Assembly (NCBI GenBank): GCA_030840885.1
Contig: JAVEDQ010000396.1
Coordinates: 1 to 15,070 of the forward strand
Direction: 5' to 3'
DNA from: Frankiaceae bacterium
Lineage (GTDB): Bacteria > Actinomycetota > Actinomycetes > Frankiales > Frankiaceae
Length of the DNA: 15,070 bases
Notes under the pieces: generated by a model
Database searches by the model: none
The model's input: only the letters and a program-made list of their open reading frames with translations
What the model was told of the DNA's origin: nothing
In this document: positions 1-7,432 of the stretch, piece by piece
Position numbering within the stretch: the first letter of the stretch is position 1
Layout: every line of letters begins with the position of its first letter
Program-made: the position numbers and the translations under genes

Positions 1-587
1 AGATCCTGGAAGACGGCCGCCTGACCGACGCCCAGGGCCGGACGGTGGACTTCAAGAACACCGTCATCATCATGACGTCGAACCTCGGTACCCGTGACAT
101 CTCGAAGGGCCCCGGCATCGGGTTCTCGACCGGTGGCACGCAGATCGACTACGAGCGCATGAAGAACAAGGTGCAGGACGAGCTCAAGCAGCACTTCCGG
201 CCCGAGTTCCTCAACCGCATCGACGACGTCATCGTCTTCCACCAGCTGACCAAGGACGAGATCATCCAGATCGTCGACCTGATGCTGAACCGGGTGGAGA
301 CGCAGCTCAAGAACAAGGACATGGCTCTCGAGCTCACCCAGGGCGCGAAGGACCTGCTCGCCGACAAGGGTTACGACCCATCGCTCGGCGCGCGGCCGCT
401 TCGTCGCACCATCCAGCGCGAGCTGGAGGACGCCCTGTCGGAGAAGATCCTGTTCGGTGAGCTGACGTCGAACCAGATCGTCGTCGTGGACGTCGAGGGC
501 GAGGGCGACGCACGGAAGCTGACCTTCCGCGGCGAGACCAAGCCCCCGGTCGTGCCCGACACGCCGCCGGTCGACATGGCCAAGTAG
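1..587 (+). CDS. clpC: ATP-dependent Clp protease ATPase subunit ClpC, C-terminal part
   Basis: This is the 3' end of a gene that begins before the window; the first whole codon is at base 3, and 194 residues remain before the TAG stop. ClpC is a cytosolic AAA+ unfoldase that feeds substrates to ClpP. The visible part is the end of the second AAA+ module: a sensor-1-type stretch (VIIMTSNLGT), the FRPEFLNRIDD motif typical of Clp/Hsp100 proteins, and the sensor-2 arginine region (GARPLRRTIQREL) in the C-terminal small domain. The tail after it (about 50 residues, ending PPVDMAK) is weakly conserved, as in actinobacterial ClpC. ClpB is less likely because ClpC-type ends and this neighbourhood agree, but the N-terminal domains that would settle it lie outside. 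A strong hairpin follows the stop. Confidence 0.93.
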   Translation, partial: ILEDGRLTDAQGRTVDFKNTVIIMTSNLGTRDISKGPGIGFSTGGTQIDYERMKNKVQDELKQHFRPEFLNRIDDVIVFHQLTKDEIIQIVDLMLNRVETQLKNKDMALELTQGAKDLLADKGYDPSLGARPLRRTIQRELEDALSEKILFGELTSNQIVVVDVEGEGDARKLTFRGETKPPVVPDTPPVDMAK

Positions 588-613
588 TTCCGGTCACCAG
601 CACCTGACAGCAC

Positions 614-656
614 CGCGAGAGCCGCTGTCGTCTTCGGACGGCAGCGGCTCTTCGCG
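614..656 (+). terminator. Strong hairpin terminator after clpC
   Basis: Bases 618-632 pair with 637-651 around a TTCG tetraloop (633-636). Fourteen of the 15 pairs are Watson-Crick and one is a G-U wobble (628 with 641). CGCG at 614-617 can add four more pairs with 653-656 if T652 is bulged. The stem starts 26 bases after the clpC stop. There is no long T run after it, which is common for actinobacterial terminators. It should separate clpC from the methyltransferase-PKS pair. Confidence 0.8.
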
Positions 657-696
657 TTCCAAAGCGTCCCCGGCGGGTCAGGTCGGCAGGTTGGGT

Positions 697-703
697 AGGG
701 AGG
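697..703 (+). promoter_or_regulatory. Ribosome binding site that fixes the methyltransferase start
   Basis: AGGGAGG lies five bases before GTG at 709. It supports that GTG over the in-frame TTG at 691, which sits upstream of this site. Confidence 0.7.
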
Positions 704-708
704 CCAGG

Positions 709-1455
709 GTGAGCCCGTACCCGCTGAACGACGTGCGGCAGTACGACGACCTGGTCGACGCCTGGCGCGACCCGAACGGGGCCTTCGCGATGCTCTACTG
801 GCTCGCGGAGGCTCGTGCTGCCCTTGTCCCGCCCGCCCGACACTCCGGCGAGCTGCTCGTCGACGTGGCGTGCGGCGGCGGGTTGTTCGCCCCCCACGCG
901 CAGGCCCGTGGCTACACACACGTCGGGATCGACCTGTCCGCCTCGGGGCTGCGGGTGGCCCGCGACCGGGGGGTGAAGGCCGTCCAGGGCGACGCCACTC
1001 TGCTGCCGCTCCGGGACGCCGCCGCGGACGTCGTCGTCGCCGGCGAGGTGCTCGAGCACGTAGCCGACCTCGCCGGCGTCGTCGGGGAGGTCTGCCGGGT
1101 GCTGCGCCCCGGCGGCCGGGTCGTGATCGACACCATCGCGGACACCCTGTTCGGTCGGCTGTCGTCGGTCACGATCGCGGAACGGATCCCCGGTGGGCCA
1201 CCGCCCGGCATCCACGACCCGGCGCTGTTCGTCGACCGCCACCGGCTGCGGACCGAATTCGCCCGCCACGGCGTCACGCTGCAGCTGATGGGCTTGCGCC
1301 CTGCGGTCCTGCCCTACCTAAGGTGGGCTTGGGCGCGGTCGGCGCGACGTCGCCGGCCAGGTTCGGCAGAGCCGCTGCCGGCCGTGCATCTCTCGTCCAC
1401 CCGATCCACTGCCGGTCTCTTCCAGGGCCACGGCATCAAGGAGGCCTCTTCGTGA
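709..1455 (+). CDS. Class I SAM-dependent methyltransferase (UbiG-like)
   Basis: The protein has 248 residues. Motif I of the Rossmann-type SAM site is LLVDVACGGGLF (about residues 49-60), followed by the acidic end of strand 2 in GIDLS, then GDATLLPL and VLEHV, and the post-motif LRPGGRVVIDTI. The block ERIPGGPPPGIHDPALFV resembles the substrate-side region of O-methyltransferases of the UbiG type, which methylate phenolic or quinone precursors. The GTG start is chosen for its strong upstream ribosome binding site. The stop TGA overlaps the GTG start of the type III PKS gene (GTGA, 1452-1455), so the two are almost certainly co-translated. I infer that it methylates the polyketide product; the substrate and the position methylated cannot be read from sequence. 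The pair is absent from the M. tuberculosis version of this neighbourhood. Confidence 0.85.
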   Translation: MSPYPLNDVRQYDDLVDAWRDPNGAFAMLYWLAEARAALVPPARHSGELLVDVACGGGLFAPHAQARGYTHVGIDLSASGLRVARDRGVKAVQGDATLLPLRDAAADVVVAGEVLEHVADLAGVVGEVCRVLRPGGRVVIDTIADTLFGRLSSVTIAERIPGGPPPGIHDPALFVDRHRLRTEFARHGVTLQLMGLRPAVLPYLRWAWARSARRRRPGSAEPLPAVHLSSTRSTAGLFQGHGIKEASS

Positions 1456-2591
1456 CCGTCCTCGACCAGCCGCAGTCCGACCTCGCCGCGGACCTGGTCG
1501 TGACACCGGCCGTCTCGGCACTGCCCGCCATCACCGGATTCGGTGCCGCGTTCCCCGGCGAGATGGATCAGGACGGGCTGTGGCGCGACTTCTTCGCCGC
1601 GCACTACAGCAGCTGCATCCCGAGGACCGGCGCGGTGGCCCGGCGCATCTTCGCCTCCGCCGGCGTCACCCGACGCCACGGCGCCGTCGACCCGCGGGTC
1701 GAGGACGTCAGCACCTGGGGCACCGGGGCGCGCATGGAGCGCTTCGTCAGCGAAGCGATGCCGCTCGGCCGGCGTGCCGTGGAGCAAGCCCTCACCGCCG
1801 CGGGCCTCGACGCCGCCGAGGTCGGGTTGTTCGCCGTCGTCACCTGCACCGGCTACAGCACCCCCGGCCTCGACATCCTGCTGGCCCGCGACCTGGGCAT
1901 GGCGCCGACGGTGCAGCGCCTCATGATCGGTCACATGGGCTGCTACGCCGCCCTGCCCGGCATGGGCGCGGTGTCGGACTTCGTCACCGCTCGCAACCGC
2001 CCTGCGGTGCTGCTCTGCCTGGAGCTGACGTCGCTGCACGTGCAGCCCGCGACCTCGGACCTCGGCCAGGTCGTCGCGCACGCCCTGTTCGCCGACGCCG
2101 CCGCCGCCATCGTCGTCCAGCCCGGTGGCGCGCCGACACCGTCGGAGCGCGTCGACACCCGGCGTCGGCTGCGGATCCGGGACGTCGTCGCCGTCACCGA
2201 CCCCACGACCTCGGACCACATGACGTGGGACGTCACCGACCTCGGCTTCCGGATGGGGCTGTCCCCGCGGGTGCCGAAGGTGCTGGAACGCCACGTCGGT
2301 GCGGTGGTGCGCGACCAGCTGCTCGCCCCGCACGGTCTGGCCCCTGCCGATGTGACCGCCTGGGCGGTGCACCCCGGCGGCCGCCGCATCCTCGAGGTCG
2401 TCGGCGAACAGCTCGAGCTTCCGCCGGAGGCGATGGCCCCGAGCTACGAGGTGCTCGACCAGTTCGGCAACTGTTCCTCGGCCACGGTGCTGCTGGTGCT
2501 CGACCGGCTGCCCGACGAGCCCGGCCCCGTCGTCGCCATGGCCTTCGGACCGGGCCTGACGCTGTACGCGGTGCTGCTCGAGCGCGACTGA
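1452..2591 (+). CDS. Type III polyketide synthase (chalcone/stilbene synthase family)
   Basis: The protein has 379 residues, the usual length for a homodimeric type III PKS, which condenses an acyl-CoA starter with malonyl-CoA extenders and cyclises the product. The catalytic triad is intact: Cys164 (in GHMGCYAALPGM), His307 (AVHPGG) and Asn340 (FGNCSSAT). The C-terminal family motif appears as AFGPGLTLY. The GCYAALPG active-site context is closer to bacterial alkylpyrone/alkylresorcinol-type enzymes such as the mycobacterial Pks10/11/18 group than to RppA naphthalene synthases, but product assignment from this alone is weak. The GTG start has AAGGAGG at 1438-1444, seven bases upstream, and overlaps the methyltransferase stop by four bases. 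The gene converges on mutY, with 37 bases between the two stops and no convincing terminator hairpin there. Confidence 0.93.
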   Translation: MTVLDQPQSDLAADLVVTPAVSALPAITGFGAAFPGEMDQDGLWRDFFAAHYSSCIPRTGAVARRIFASAGVTRRHGAVDPRVEDVSTWGTGARMERFVSEAMPLGRRAVEQALTAAGLDAAEVGLFAVVTCTGYSTPGLDILLARDLGMAPTVQRLMIGHMGCYAALPGMGAVSDFVTARNRPAVLLCLELTSLHVQPATSDLGQVVAHALFADAAAAIVVQPGGAPTPSERVDTRRRLRIRDVVAVTDPTTSDHMTWDVTDLGFRMGLSPRVPKVLERHVGAVVRDQLLAPHGLAPADVTAWAVHPGGRRILEVVGEQLELPPEAMAPSYEVLDQFGNCSSATVLLVLDRLPDEPGPVVAMAFGPGLTLYAVLLERD

Positions 2592-2628
2592 CCCGATCAC
2601 CGCTGACAGAGCTCCCCACGACAGGCGC

Positions 2629-3489
2629 TCAGCCTGGCAGCGCGAACGTCCCGTCGGCCCGCCGCGCGACCAGCCCGTCGGCGAGCAGGCCGGCCAGCGC
2701 CCGCGCAGCCTGGACGGGGTCGGTGCACACCGCCAGGAGGTCGGACTCCTCGCGGGCCGCGGTGCCGTCGCGGAGCAACGCGAGCATCCGCCCCCGCACC
2801 TGCCGGTCGGTGCCCGCGTAGCCCTGGCTCCGGCGCGGTGGGCCGGCCGGGTACTCAGCGGCCCGCCACGCGCAGCTTTCCCGGAACGGGCACTCGCCGC
2901 ACACCGGACCCCGCGCGGTGCAGACCAGCGCACCCAGCTCCATCAGGGCGGCGCTGACCACGACCGCCTCGGAGGCGGTAGGCGGCAGCAGCTCCTCGAC
3001 CGCCGTCAGCGGCATGGTGACCGCGTCCGCGCGTCCCTGCCGCCACCGTGCGACGACGCGACGGACGTTGGTGTCGATGACGGCGTGCCGTTGCCCGTGG
3101 GCGAACGCGGCGACCGCCCGAGCGGTGTAGCCGCCGACGCCCGGCAGCGCGAGCAGCGCGTCGACGTCGGCGGGCACCTGCCCGTCGTGTCGCTGCACAA
3201 CGAGTCGGGCCGCCTCGTGGAGCCGCAGCGCGCGGCGGGGGTAGCCGAGCCTCCCCCAGGCCCGGATCGCCTCGCCCGACGGCACGGCGGCCAGCGCCGC
3301 CGGGTCGGGCCAGCGGGCCATCCAGGCCGTGAAGACCGGCAGCACCCGGACGACCGGGGTCTGCTGCAGCATCACCTCGCTCACCAGGACCGCCCAGGCA
3401 CCCGCGGCGGGGTCACGCCAGGGCAGGTCCCGGCGGACCTCGGCGAACCAGTCAACCAGCCGTGTGAGCTCGGGCGAGTTCGACGACAC
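2629..3489 (-). CDS. mutY: A/G-specific adenine DNA glycosylase MutY
   Basis: MutY removes adenine mispaired with 8-oxoguanine in base excision repair. The 286-residue protein has the catalytic Glu38 in SEVMLQQT, the helix-hairpin-helix LPGVGGYTARAV (about 115-126), and the catalytic Asp139 in VIDTNVRRV. The 4Fe-4S cluster ligands are Cys190, Cys197, Cys200 and Cys206 with C-x6-C-x2-C-x5-C spacing. Only about 80 residues follow the cluster, so the protein is shorter than E. coli MutY (350) and its C-terminal 8-oxoG recognition domain is reduced; short MutY proteins are normal in actinobacteria (about 300 residues in M. tuberculosis). I chose GTG at 3489 because the family begins just before the LxDWF...LPWR block. 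An ATG at 3531 with GGAGG upstream is possible. The gene is divergent from the membrane protein gene starting at 3542. Confidence 0.92.
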   Translation of the reverse strand: MSSNSPELTRLVDWFAEVRRDLPWRDPAAGAWAVLVSEVMLQQTPVVRVLPVFTAWMARWPDPAALAAVPSGEAIRAWGRLGYPRRALRLHEAARLVVQRHDGQVPADVDALLALPGVGGYTARAVAAFAHGQRHAVIDTNVRRVVARWRQGRADAVTMPLTAVEELLPPTASEAVVVSAALMELGALVCTARGPVCGECPFRESCAWRAAEYPAGPPRRSQGYAGTDRQVRGRMLALLRDGTAAREESDLLAVCTDPVQAARALAGLLADGLVARRADGTFALPG

Positions 3490-3541
3490 TCCCGCACGAT
3501 GCCAGGATCGTCGGTGGTCGGGACCTAGCATCGCCTCCACG

Positions 3542-4225
3542 ATGGTGTGGGACTTGGTGAGATACCCGGCGGGCGACGCCCAGGCGCAGGTTTTCTGGCG
3601 ACGGCGGATGGCGGTGCTGGCCGTAGCCGCTCTGGTGCTGCTGCTCGCGGTGATGCTCCTCCGGGGCGGTGGGCCGGACTCGGTGACTCCGGCCGCGGCC
3701 GAGCGTCCGTTCGCCGGCGGCGCGGACGCGGCAGCGCTGCCCCCCTCGGCTGCTCCGCCCGCGCCGGCAGCGTCTGCAGCGCCGGCGTCGGCGTCGGCGT
3801 CACCGCCGAGCCCGACCGCTTCCCCGACACCGATCGATCGCTCGACGACCTGCGAGCCCGGCAGCATGGCCCTGCGCGTCACCAGCGACGCCACGAGCTA
3901 CCCGGCCGGCGTGCAACCGACGCTGACCCTCTCGCTGGTCGACGTGGGGAGCAAGCCCTGTGTCGTCGACCTCGGGCCGACGGCGACGTCGATCACGGTG
4001 CTCTCCGCCGGCAAGCCGGCGTGGACGAGCAGCAACTGCGTCGACAAGCCGGCGCGGCCGGTGAACCTCACCCCGTCCGCTGCGCAGGAGCTGAAGCTCG
4101 GCTGGGACCGCACGACCAACACCGGCGGCTGCTCCTCGGTCAAGGCGCTGCCCCCCGGGCAGTACGAGCTGCTCGCGAGCGTGGGCCACGCGGTGGCCTA
4201 CGGCGGTGCCTTCAGCCTCGCCTAG
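3542..4225 (+). CDS. Single-pass membrane protein with four-cysteine extracytoplasmic domain
   Basis: The protein has 227 residues: a short cytoplasmic N-terminus ending in basic FWRRR, one membrane segment (about 23-41), an Ala/Pro/Ser-rich linker (about 49-98), and an outer domain (about 102-227) that looks all-beta. The outer domain has exactly four cysteines (104, 140, 166, 197), suggesting two disulfides. Its pattern of YPAGVQPTLTLSLVDVGSKPC followed by a VVDLG strand is typical of small Ig-like actinobacterial cell-surface domains. The gene is in the position and orientation of M. tuberculosis Rv3587c, a conserved membrane protein next to disA, and may be its counterpart. Function unknown. 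The ATG at 3542 is preferred because reading further upstream would run through mutY; the ribosome binding site is weak. Confidence 0.75.
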   Translation: MVWDLVRYPAGDAQAQVFWRRRMAVLAVAALVLLLAVMLLRGGGPDSVTPAAAERPFAGGADAAALPPSAAPPAPAASAAPASASASPPSPTASPTPIDRSTTCEPGSMALRVTSDATSYPAGVQPTLTLSLVDVGSKPCVVDLGPTATSITVLSAGKPAWTSSNCVDKPARPVNLTPSAAQELKLGWDRTTNTGGCSSVKALPPGQYELLASVGHAVAYGGAFSLA

Positions 4226-4250
4226 CGCGTCGGAGTACGCCGGAGGCGGT

Positions 4251-4266
4251 CCGACCACCCGGTCGG
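4251..4266 (+). terminator. Short hairpin after the four-cysteine membrane protein gene
   Basis: CCGACC (4251-4256) pairs perfectly with GGTCGG (4261-4266) around a four-base loop, 25 bases after the stop at 4225. There is no T tract. It may be a weak terminator or chance in GC-rich DNA. Confidence 0.3.
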
Positions 4267-4323
4267 GCGACCTCTCCCCCGTTCGAGTGATGTCGCGAAC
4301 CCCTGAACGGCCGACAAGGAAGC

Positions 4324-4719
4324 ATGGTCGATCCCGAACGTCCGGTGGATCCGCTGGAGGTGGCCTCCCGCGCGATCATCCCGGCGAACTTCCCGGCGGC
4401 CAGCCTCCCACCGGAGGCCGTGCTGTCGCTGCGCCGCGCCTTCGCCCGCGAGGTGCGCATGCGACTGCCCCGCCTGCTGGCGGCCTGCCGTCCCGGCGCC
4501 TCGGCCGACGGAAGCGCGGCGACCAGCGAGCTGCGTAGCGACGTCGTCATGCTGACCGAGGGGACGCGTCTGCTCGGTGACGTGGCGTCGGTCCGGGCCC
4601 TGGGACGGCTCCTGCAGATGATCGATGACCCCGCAGAGTCCGGTGCGAACGCCGACCTCGCGGACGCCGTGGGGACCGTCGCCCTGCTGCTGGGCCGCTG
4701 GGCGGGCCCGGCGTCCTGA
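4324..4719 (+). CDS. Hypothetical protein, 131 residues
   Basis: I do not recognise this protein. It starts at ATG with AAGGA a few bases upstream (4316-4320). The sequence looks soluble and mainly helical, with a basic segment LRRAFAREVRMRLPRLLAACRPG (two parts, about residues 39-60) and a hydrophobic C-terminal helix (VGTVALLLGRW). No signal peptide, membrane segment or metal-binding motif is visible. Codon use matches its neighbours, which supports a real gene. It converges on disA with only 14 bases between the stops, and follows the four-cysteine membrane protein by 98 bases, so the two may be cotranscribed. In M. tuberculosis the equivalent interval has no such gene. Confidence 0.7.
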   Translation: MVDPERPVDPLEVASRAIIPANFPAASLPPEAVLSLRRAFAREVRMRLPRLLAACRPGASADGSAATSELRSDVVMLTEGTRLLGDVASVRALGRLLQMIDDPAESGANADLADAVGTVALLLGRWAGPAS

Positions 4720-4736
4720 CGCCCGGGCAGGGGTCA
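4716..4736. terminator. Possible bidirectional terminator between the 4324 gene and disA
   Basis: CTGACGCCC at 4716-4724 can pair with GGGGTCAG at 4730-4737 if G4721 is bulged. The hairpin includes both stop codon regions of the convergent genes. It is short and imperfect, so only suggestive. Confidence 0.35.
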
Positions 4737-5819
4737 GACGTACCGCTCGAGGATGCTGGACTCCGCGAGCCGTGACAGCCCCTCCCGGACCGAACGGGCC
4801 CGGGTCTCCCCCACACCGTCGACGGCCTGCAGGTCGTCGATGCCGGCCGAGAGCAATTTCTGCAGGCTGCCGAAGTGTTCCACGAGGCGGTCGACGACGA
4901 GGCGCGGCAGCCGCGGCACCTTGGCGAGCAGCCGGTAGCCGCGCGGGCTGATCGGCCCGTCGAGCACGTCGGCCCCACCCGGGTAGCCGACGGCACGCGC
5001 GATGACGGTGAGGTCGAGCAGGTCGGTCGCCGAGAGCGTCGACAGCTCGAGCAGCACGGACTCGGGCGTCGCCGCCTTGCGGCCCACCGGGAACGGCACG
5101 TAGTCGCGCACGATGAACTCGCGCTCGGTCTCCACCCCGGCCATGAGCTCCTCGAGCTGCAGGGAGAGCAGGCGGCCGTCGGTGCCGAGCTCGACCACGT
5201 AGGCGTCGATCTCGTCGGCGATACGGCGGACCATCTCCAGCCGTTGCACCACGGCGACCGCGTCCCGGACCGTGACCAGATCTTCGATCTCGAGGGCGGA
5301 CAACGTGCCGGCGACCTCGTCGAGCCGGGCCTTGTACCGCTCGAGGGTCGCGAGCGCCTGGTTCGCGCGCGACAGGATGGCCGCCGAGTCGTCGAGCACG
5401 TAGCGCCGACCGTCGACGTAGAGCGCAATGATCCGCATCGACTGGCTGACGGAGATGACCGGGTGGCCGGTCTGGCGCGCGACGCGCTCCGCGGTGCGGT
5501 GGCGGGTGCCGGACTCGTCCGTGGGAATCGTCGGGTCGGGCACGAGGTGAACGGCGGCACGCACGATGCGCCACTGGTCGGTCGAGAGCACGACCGCGCC
5601 GTCCATCTTCGACAGCTCGCGCAAGCGGGTCGCGGAGAATTCCACGTCGAGTTCGAATCCACCGGTTGCCAGCGACTCGACGACCTCGTCGTATCCGAGC
5701 ACAACGAGACCACCCGTGTTACCCCGCAGGATGCGCTCGAGACCATCTCGGAGCATCGTCCCGGGTGCCACGGCGGCCAGTGTGGCGCGCAGGACGTCAT
5801 CACCTGGAAGTGCTGGCAT
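4734..5819 (-). CDS. disA: DNA integrity scanning protein DisA, diadenylate cyclase
   Basis: DisA makes cyclic di-AMP from two ATP and links DNA integrity to this signal. The 361-residue length matches the family. The N-terminal DAC domain carries DGA (residues 73-75, in KMDGAVVLS) and RHR (106-108, in [11 protein letters not shown]), the two signature motifs of the active site. A helical linker follows, and the C-terminus has the helix-hairpin-helix DNA-binding region ([19 protein letters not shown], about 330-348). The ATG start has AAGGAGG three bases upstream (5823-5829 on the + strand). Start and site lie within the end of radA, a 20-base overlap, so expression is tied to radA. RadA is known to bind and inhibit DisA in Mycobacterium smegmatis, which fits co-expression. 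Confidence 0.97.
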   Translation of the reverse strand: MPALPGDDVLRATLAAVAPGTMLRDGLERILRGNTGGLVVLGYDEVVESLATGGFELDVEFSATRLRELSKMDGAVVLSTDQWRIVRAAVHLVPDPTIPTDESGTRHRTAERVARQTGHPVISVSQSMRIIALYVDGRRYVLDDSAAILSRANQALATLERYKARLDEVAGTLSALEIEDLVTVRDAVAVVQRLEMVRRIADEIDAYVVELGTDGRLLSLQLEELMAGVETEREFIVRDYVPFPVGRKAATPESVLLELSTLSATDLLDLTVIARAVGYPGGADVLDGPISPRGYRLLAKVPRLPRLVVDRLVEHFGSLQKLLSAGIDDLQAVDGVGETRARSVREGLSRLAESSILERYV

Positions 5820-7326
5820 CGGCCTCCTTCGGTGGAGCCGTCGAAAGGAGTCTATTCCGTGTCCCAGGTCTTCTCGTTGCCGTGGAGAAGGACGCGTCGG
5901 TAATTCGTCGAATTCCCGGACTCGGAACGGCATTGACCGGCCGCCGGGAGAGCACCACGGCGAGGGCCGTGGCCACATCCGGCACCTCGATGACCGAGAG
6001 CTCGGGGTCGGGCAGGACCGCCCCGACCTCGAAGGTGCCGGCCGGGACCACCGCTCGACGGAAGCCCATCCGCGCCGCCGCCGCGAGCCGCCGCTCGACC
6101 GAGGACACCCGCCGGACCTCCCCGCCGAGGCCGACCTCCCCGACCGCAACGAGATCGCCCGGCAGCGCCTCGTCCTGCAGCGCCGAGACCACGGCGAGCA
6201 CGATCGCCAGATCGGCCGCCGGCTCGGTGAGCCGCACCCCGCCGATGGTCGCGGCGTAGACGTCGGACGTCGCGAGCGGGGCGGACAGCCGACGCTGCGC
6301 CACGGCCAGGATCATCGCCAGCCGGGAGCTGTCCAGGCCGGACACCGCGCGCCGCGGCGTGCCACCGGCCGACGGCGCCACCAGCGCCTGCACCTCAGCG
6401 ACCAGAGGACGGCGGCCTTCGACCGTCGCCGTCACGCAGGTGCCTGGCGCCGGATCGCGGTCGGGGGCACGGCTGACGAACAACGCGCTGGGATCCGGCA
6501 GATCGGCGACACCGTCGGCACCGAGGGTGAAGCAGCCGATCTCGTCGGTCGGGCCGAATCGGTTCTTGACCGCCCGGACCATGCGCAGCGGCGACCCGCG
6601 ATCGCCCTCGACCTGCAGGACGACGTCGACGACGTGCTCGAGGGTCCGGGGCCCGGCGATGGACCCGTCCTTGGTGACGTGCCCGACCAGCAGTGTGGCC
6701 ATCGCCCGGCTCTTCGCCGCCGCGACCAGCGCCGCGGCCGACTCCCGCACCTGGGTGACCCCACCGGCGATGCCGTCGACCTCGGTGCTCGCGAGCGTCT
6801 GCACCGAGTCGACGACCAGGACGTCGGGCTCGACCTGCTCGACCGTGGCCAGCACGACCGCGAGGTCGGTCTCGGCGACCAGGAACAGCTGTGGGCTGAG
6901 CGCGCCGACGCGGGCCGCCCGGTTGCGCACCTGCGCCGGCGACTCCTCGCCGGTCACCAACAGGACGCGCGAGCCGGCGTCGGCCAGCCGCGCGGCGGCG
7001 GCGAGCAGCAGGGTGGACTTGCCGACGCCGGGCTCACCGGCGGCGAGGACGACCGACCCGGGCACGAGCCCCCCGCCGAGGACCCGGTCGAACTCGGAGA
7101 AGCCGGTGCTGACCGCGGTGGCCTGGGCCCCGTCGACCTCCGCGATGGGCAGGGCGACCGCGGGCCGCGCCGTGGTGGCCCGGGCGACGCGACCGGGCGC
7201 CGCCGTCGGACGGGCCACCTGCTCGACGGTGCCCCACTCCTGGCAGCCCGAGCACCGGCCGTGCCACTTCGCCGACTCCAGGCCACAGGCGGAGCAGCGG
7301 TACGCGACGGCGGGGGTGCGGGGCAT
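5800..7326 (-). CDS. radA: DNA repair protein RadA (Sms)
   Basis: RadA is a RecA-related ATPase that drives branch migration in recombination. The N-terminal C4 zinc finger uses Cys11, Cys14, Cys25 and Cys28. The Walker A motif is GEPGVGKST (97-105), and LVVDSVQTL (about 170-178) is the Walker B strand. KNRFG (254-258) is the diagnostic RadA motif. The C-terminal half is the Lon-protease-like domain, ending near [10 protein letters not shown]. At 508 residues it is longer than the usual 450-460; the extra is a basic tail of about 45 residues (from [10 protein letters not shown] to the end) with no recognisable domain, whose codons overlap the disA start by 20 bases. The start ATG at 7326 fits the family N-terminus. 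A 106-base gap with a hairpin separates it from the upstream LpqE-like gene. Confidence 0.97.
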   Translation of the reverse strand: MPRTPAVAYRCSACGLESAKWHGRCSGCQEWGTVEQVARPTAAPGRVARATTARPAVALPIAEVDGAQATAVSTGFSEFDRVLGGGLVPGSVVLAAGEPGVGKSTLLLAAAARLADAGSRVLLVTGEESPAQVRNRAARVGALSPQLFLVAETDLAVVLATVEQVEPDVLVVDSVQTLASTEVDGIAGGVTQVRESAAALVAAAKSRAMATLLVGHVTKDGSIAGPRTLEHVVDVVLQVEGDRGSPLRMVRAVKNRFGPTDEIGCFTLGADGVADLPDPSALFVSRAPDRDPAPGTCVTATVEGRRPLVAEVQALVAPSAGGTPRRAVSGLDSSRLAMILAVAQRRLSAPLATSDVYAATIGGVRLTEPAADLAIVLAVVSALQDEALPGDLVAVGEVGLGGEVRRVSSVERRLAAAARMGFRRAVVPAGTFEVGAVLPDPELSVIEVPDVATALAVVLSRRPVNAVPSPGIRRITDASFSTATRRPGTRNRLLSTAPPKEADASTSR

Positions 7327-7362
7327 GACGGCAGGTTAGGCGGCACCTCCGACAATTCCGGC

Positions 7363-7389
7363 CAGCCGGGCCGTACCCGCGCCCGGCTG
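7363..7389 (-). terminator. Perfect hairpin between the LpqE-like gene and radA
   Basis: CAGCCGGGC (7363-7371) and GCCCGGCTG (7381-7389) form a perfect 9-bp stem with a 9-base loop. Read on the - strand it begins 43 bases after the LpqE-like stop and ends 36 bases before the radA start. There is no T run, so it may be an actinobacterial terminator, a partial attenuator, or an mRNA processing or stability element. It suggests radA-disA need not be fully dependent on the upstream genes. Confidence 0.5.
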
Positions 7390-7432
7390 CGGGGGGCGGG
7401 GACCTTCGGGCCGGCTCAGACCGTGATCGAAC

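Noticed and set aside
870..1451. In-frame N-terminal extension of the type III PKS upstream of GTG 1452
   Set aside because: The extension would overlap most of the methyltransferase and is Arg-rich. The GTG has a strong ribosome binding site and gives the normal family length.
2592..2628. Terminator between the convergent PKS and mutY genes
   Set aside because: Only a 5-bp inverted match is visible, which is expected by chance at this GC content.
1314..2933. 539-codon open frame on the - strand across the type III PKS
   Set aside because: It lies opposite a gene with a complete catalytic triad, and its translation has no recognisable domain and extreme Arg/Gly/Val content. Long antisense frames are common in GC-rich DNA.
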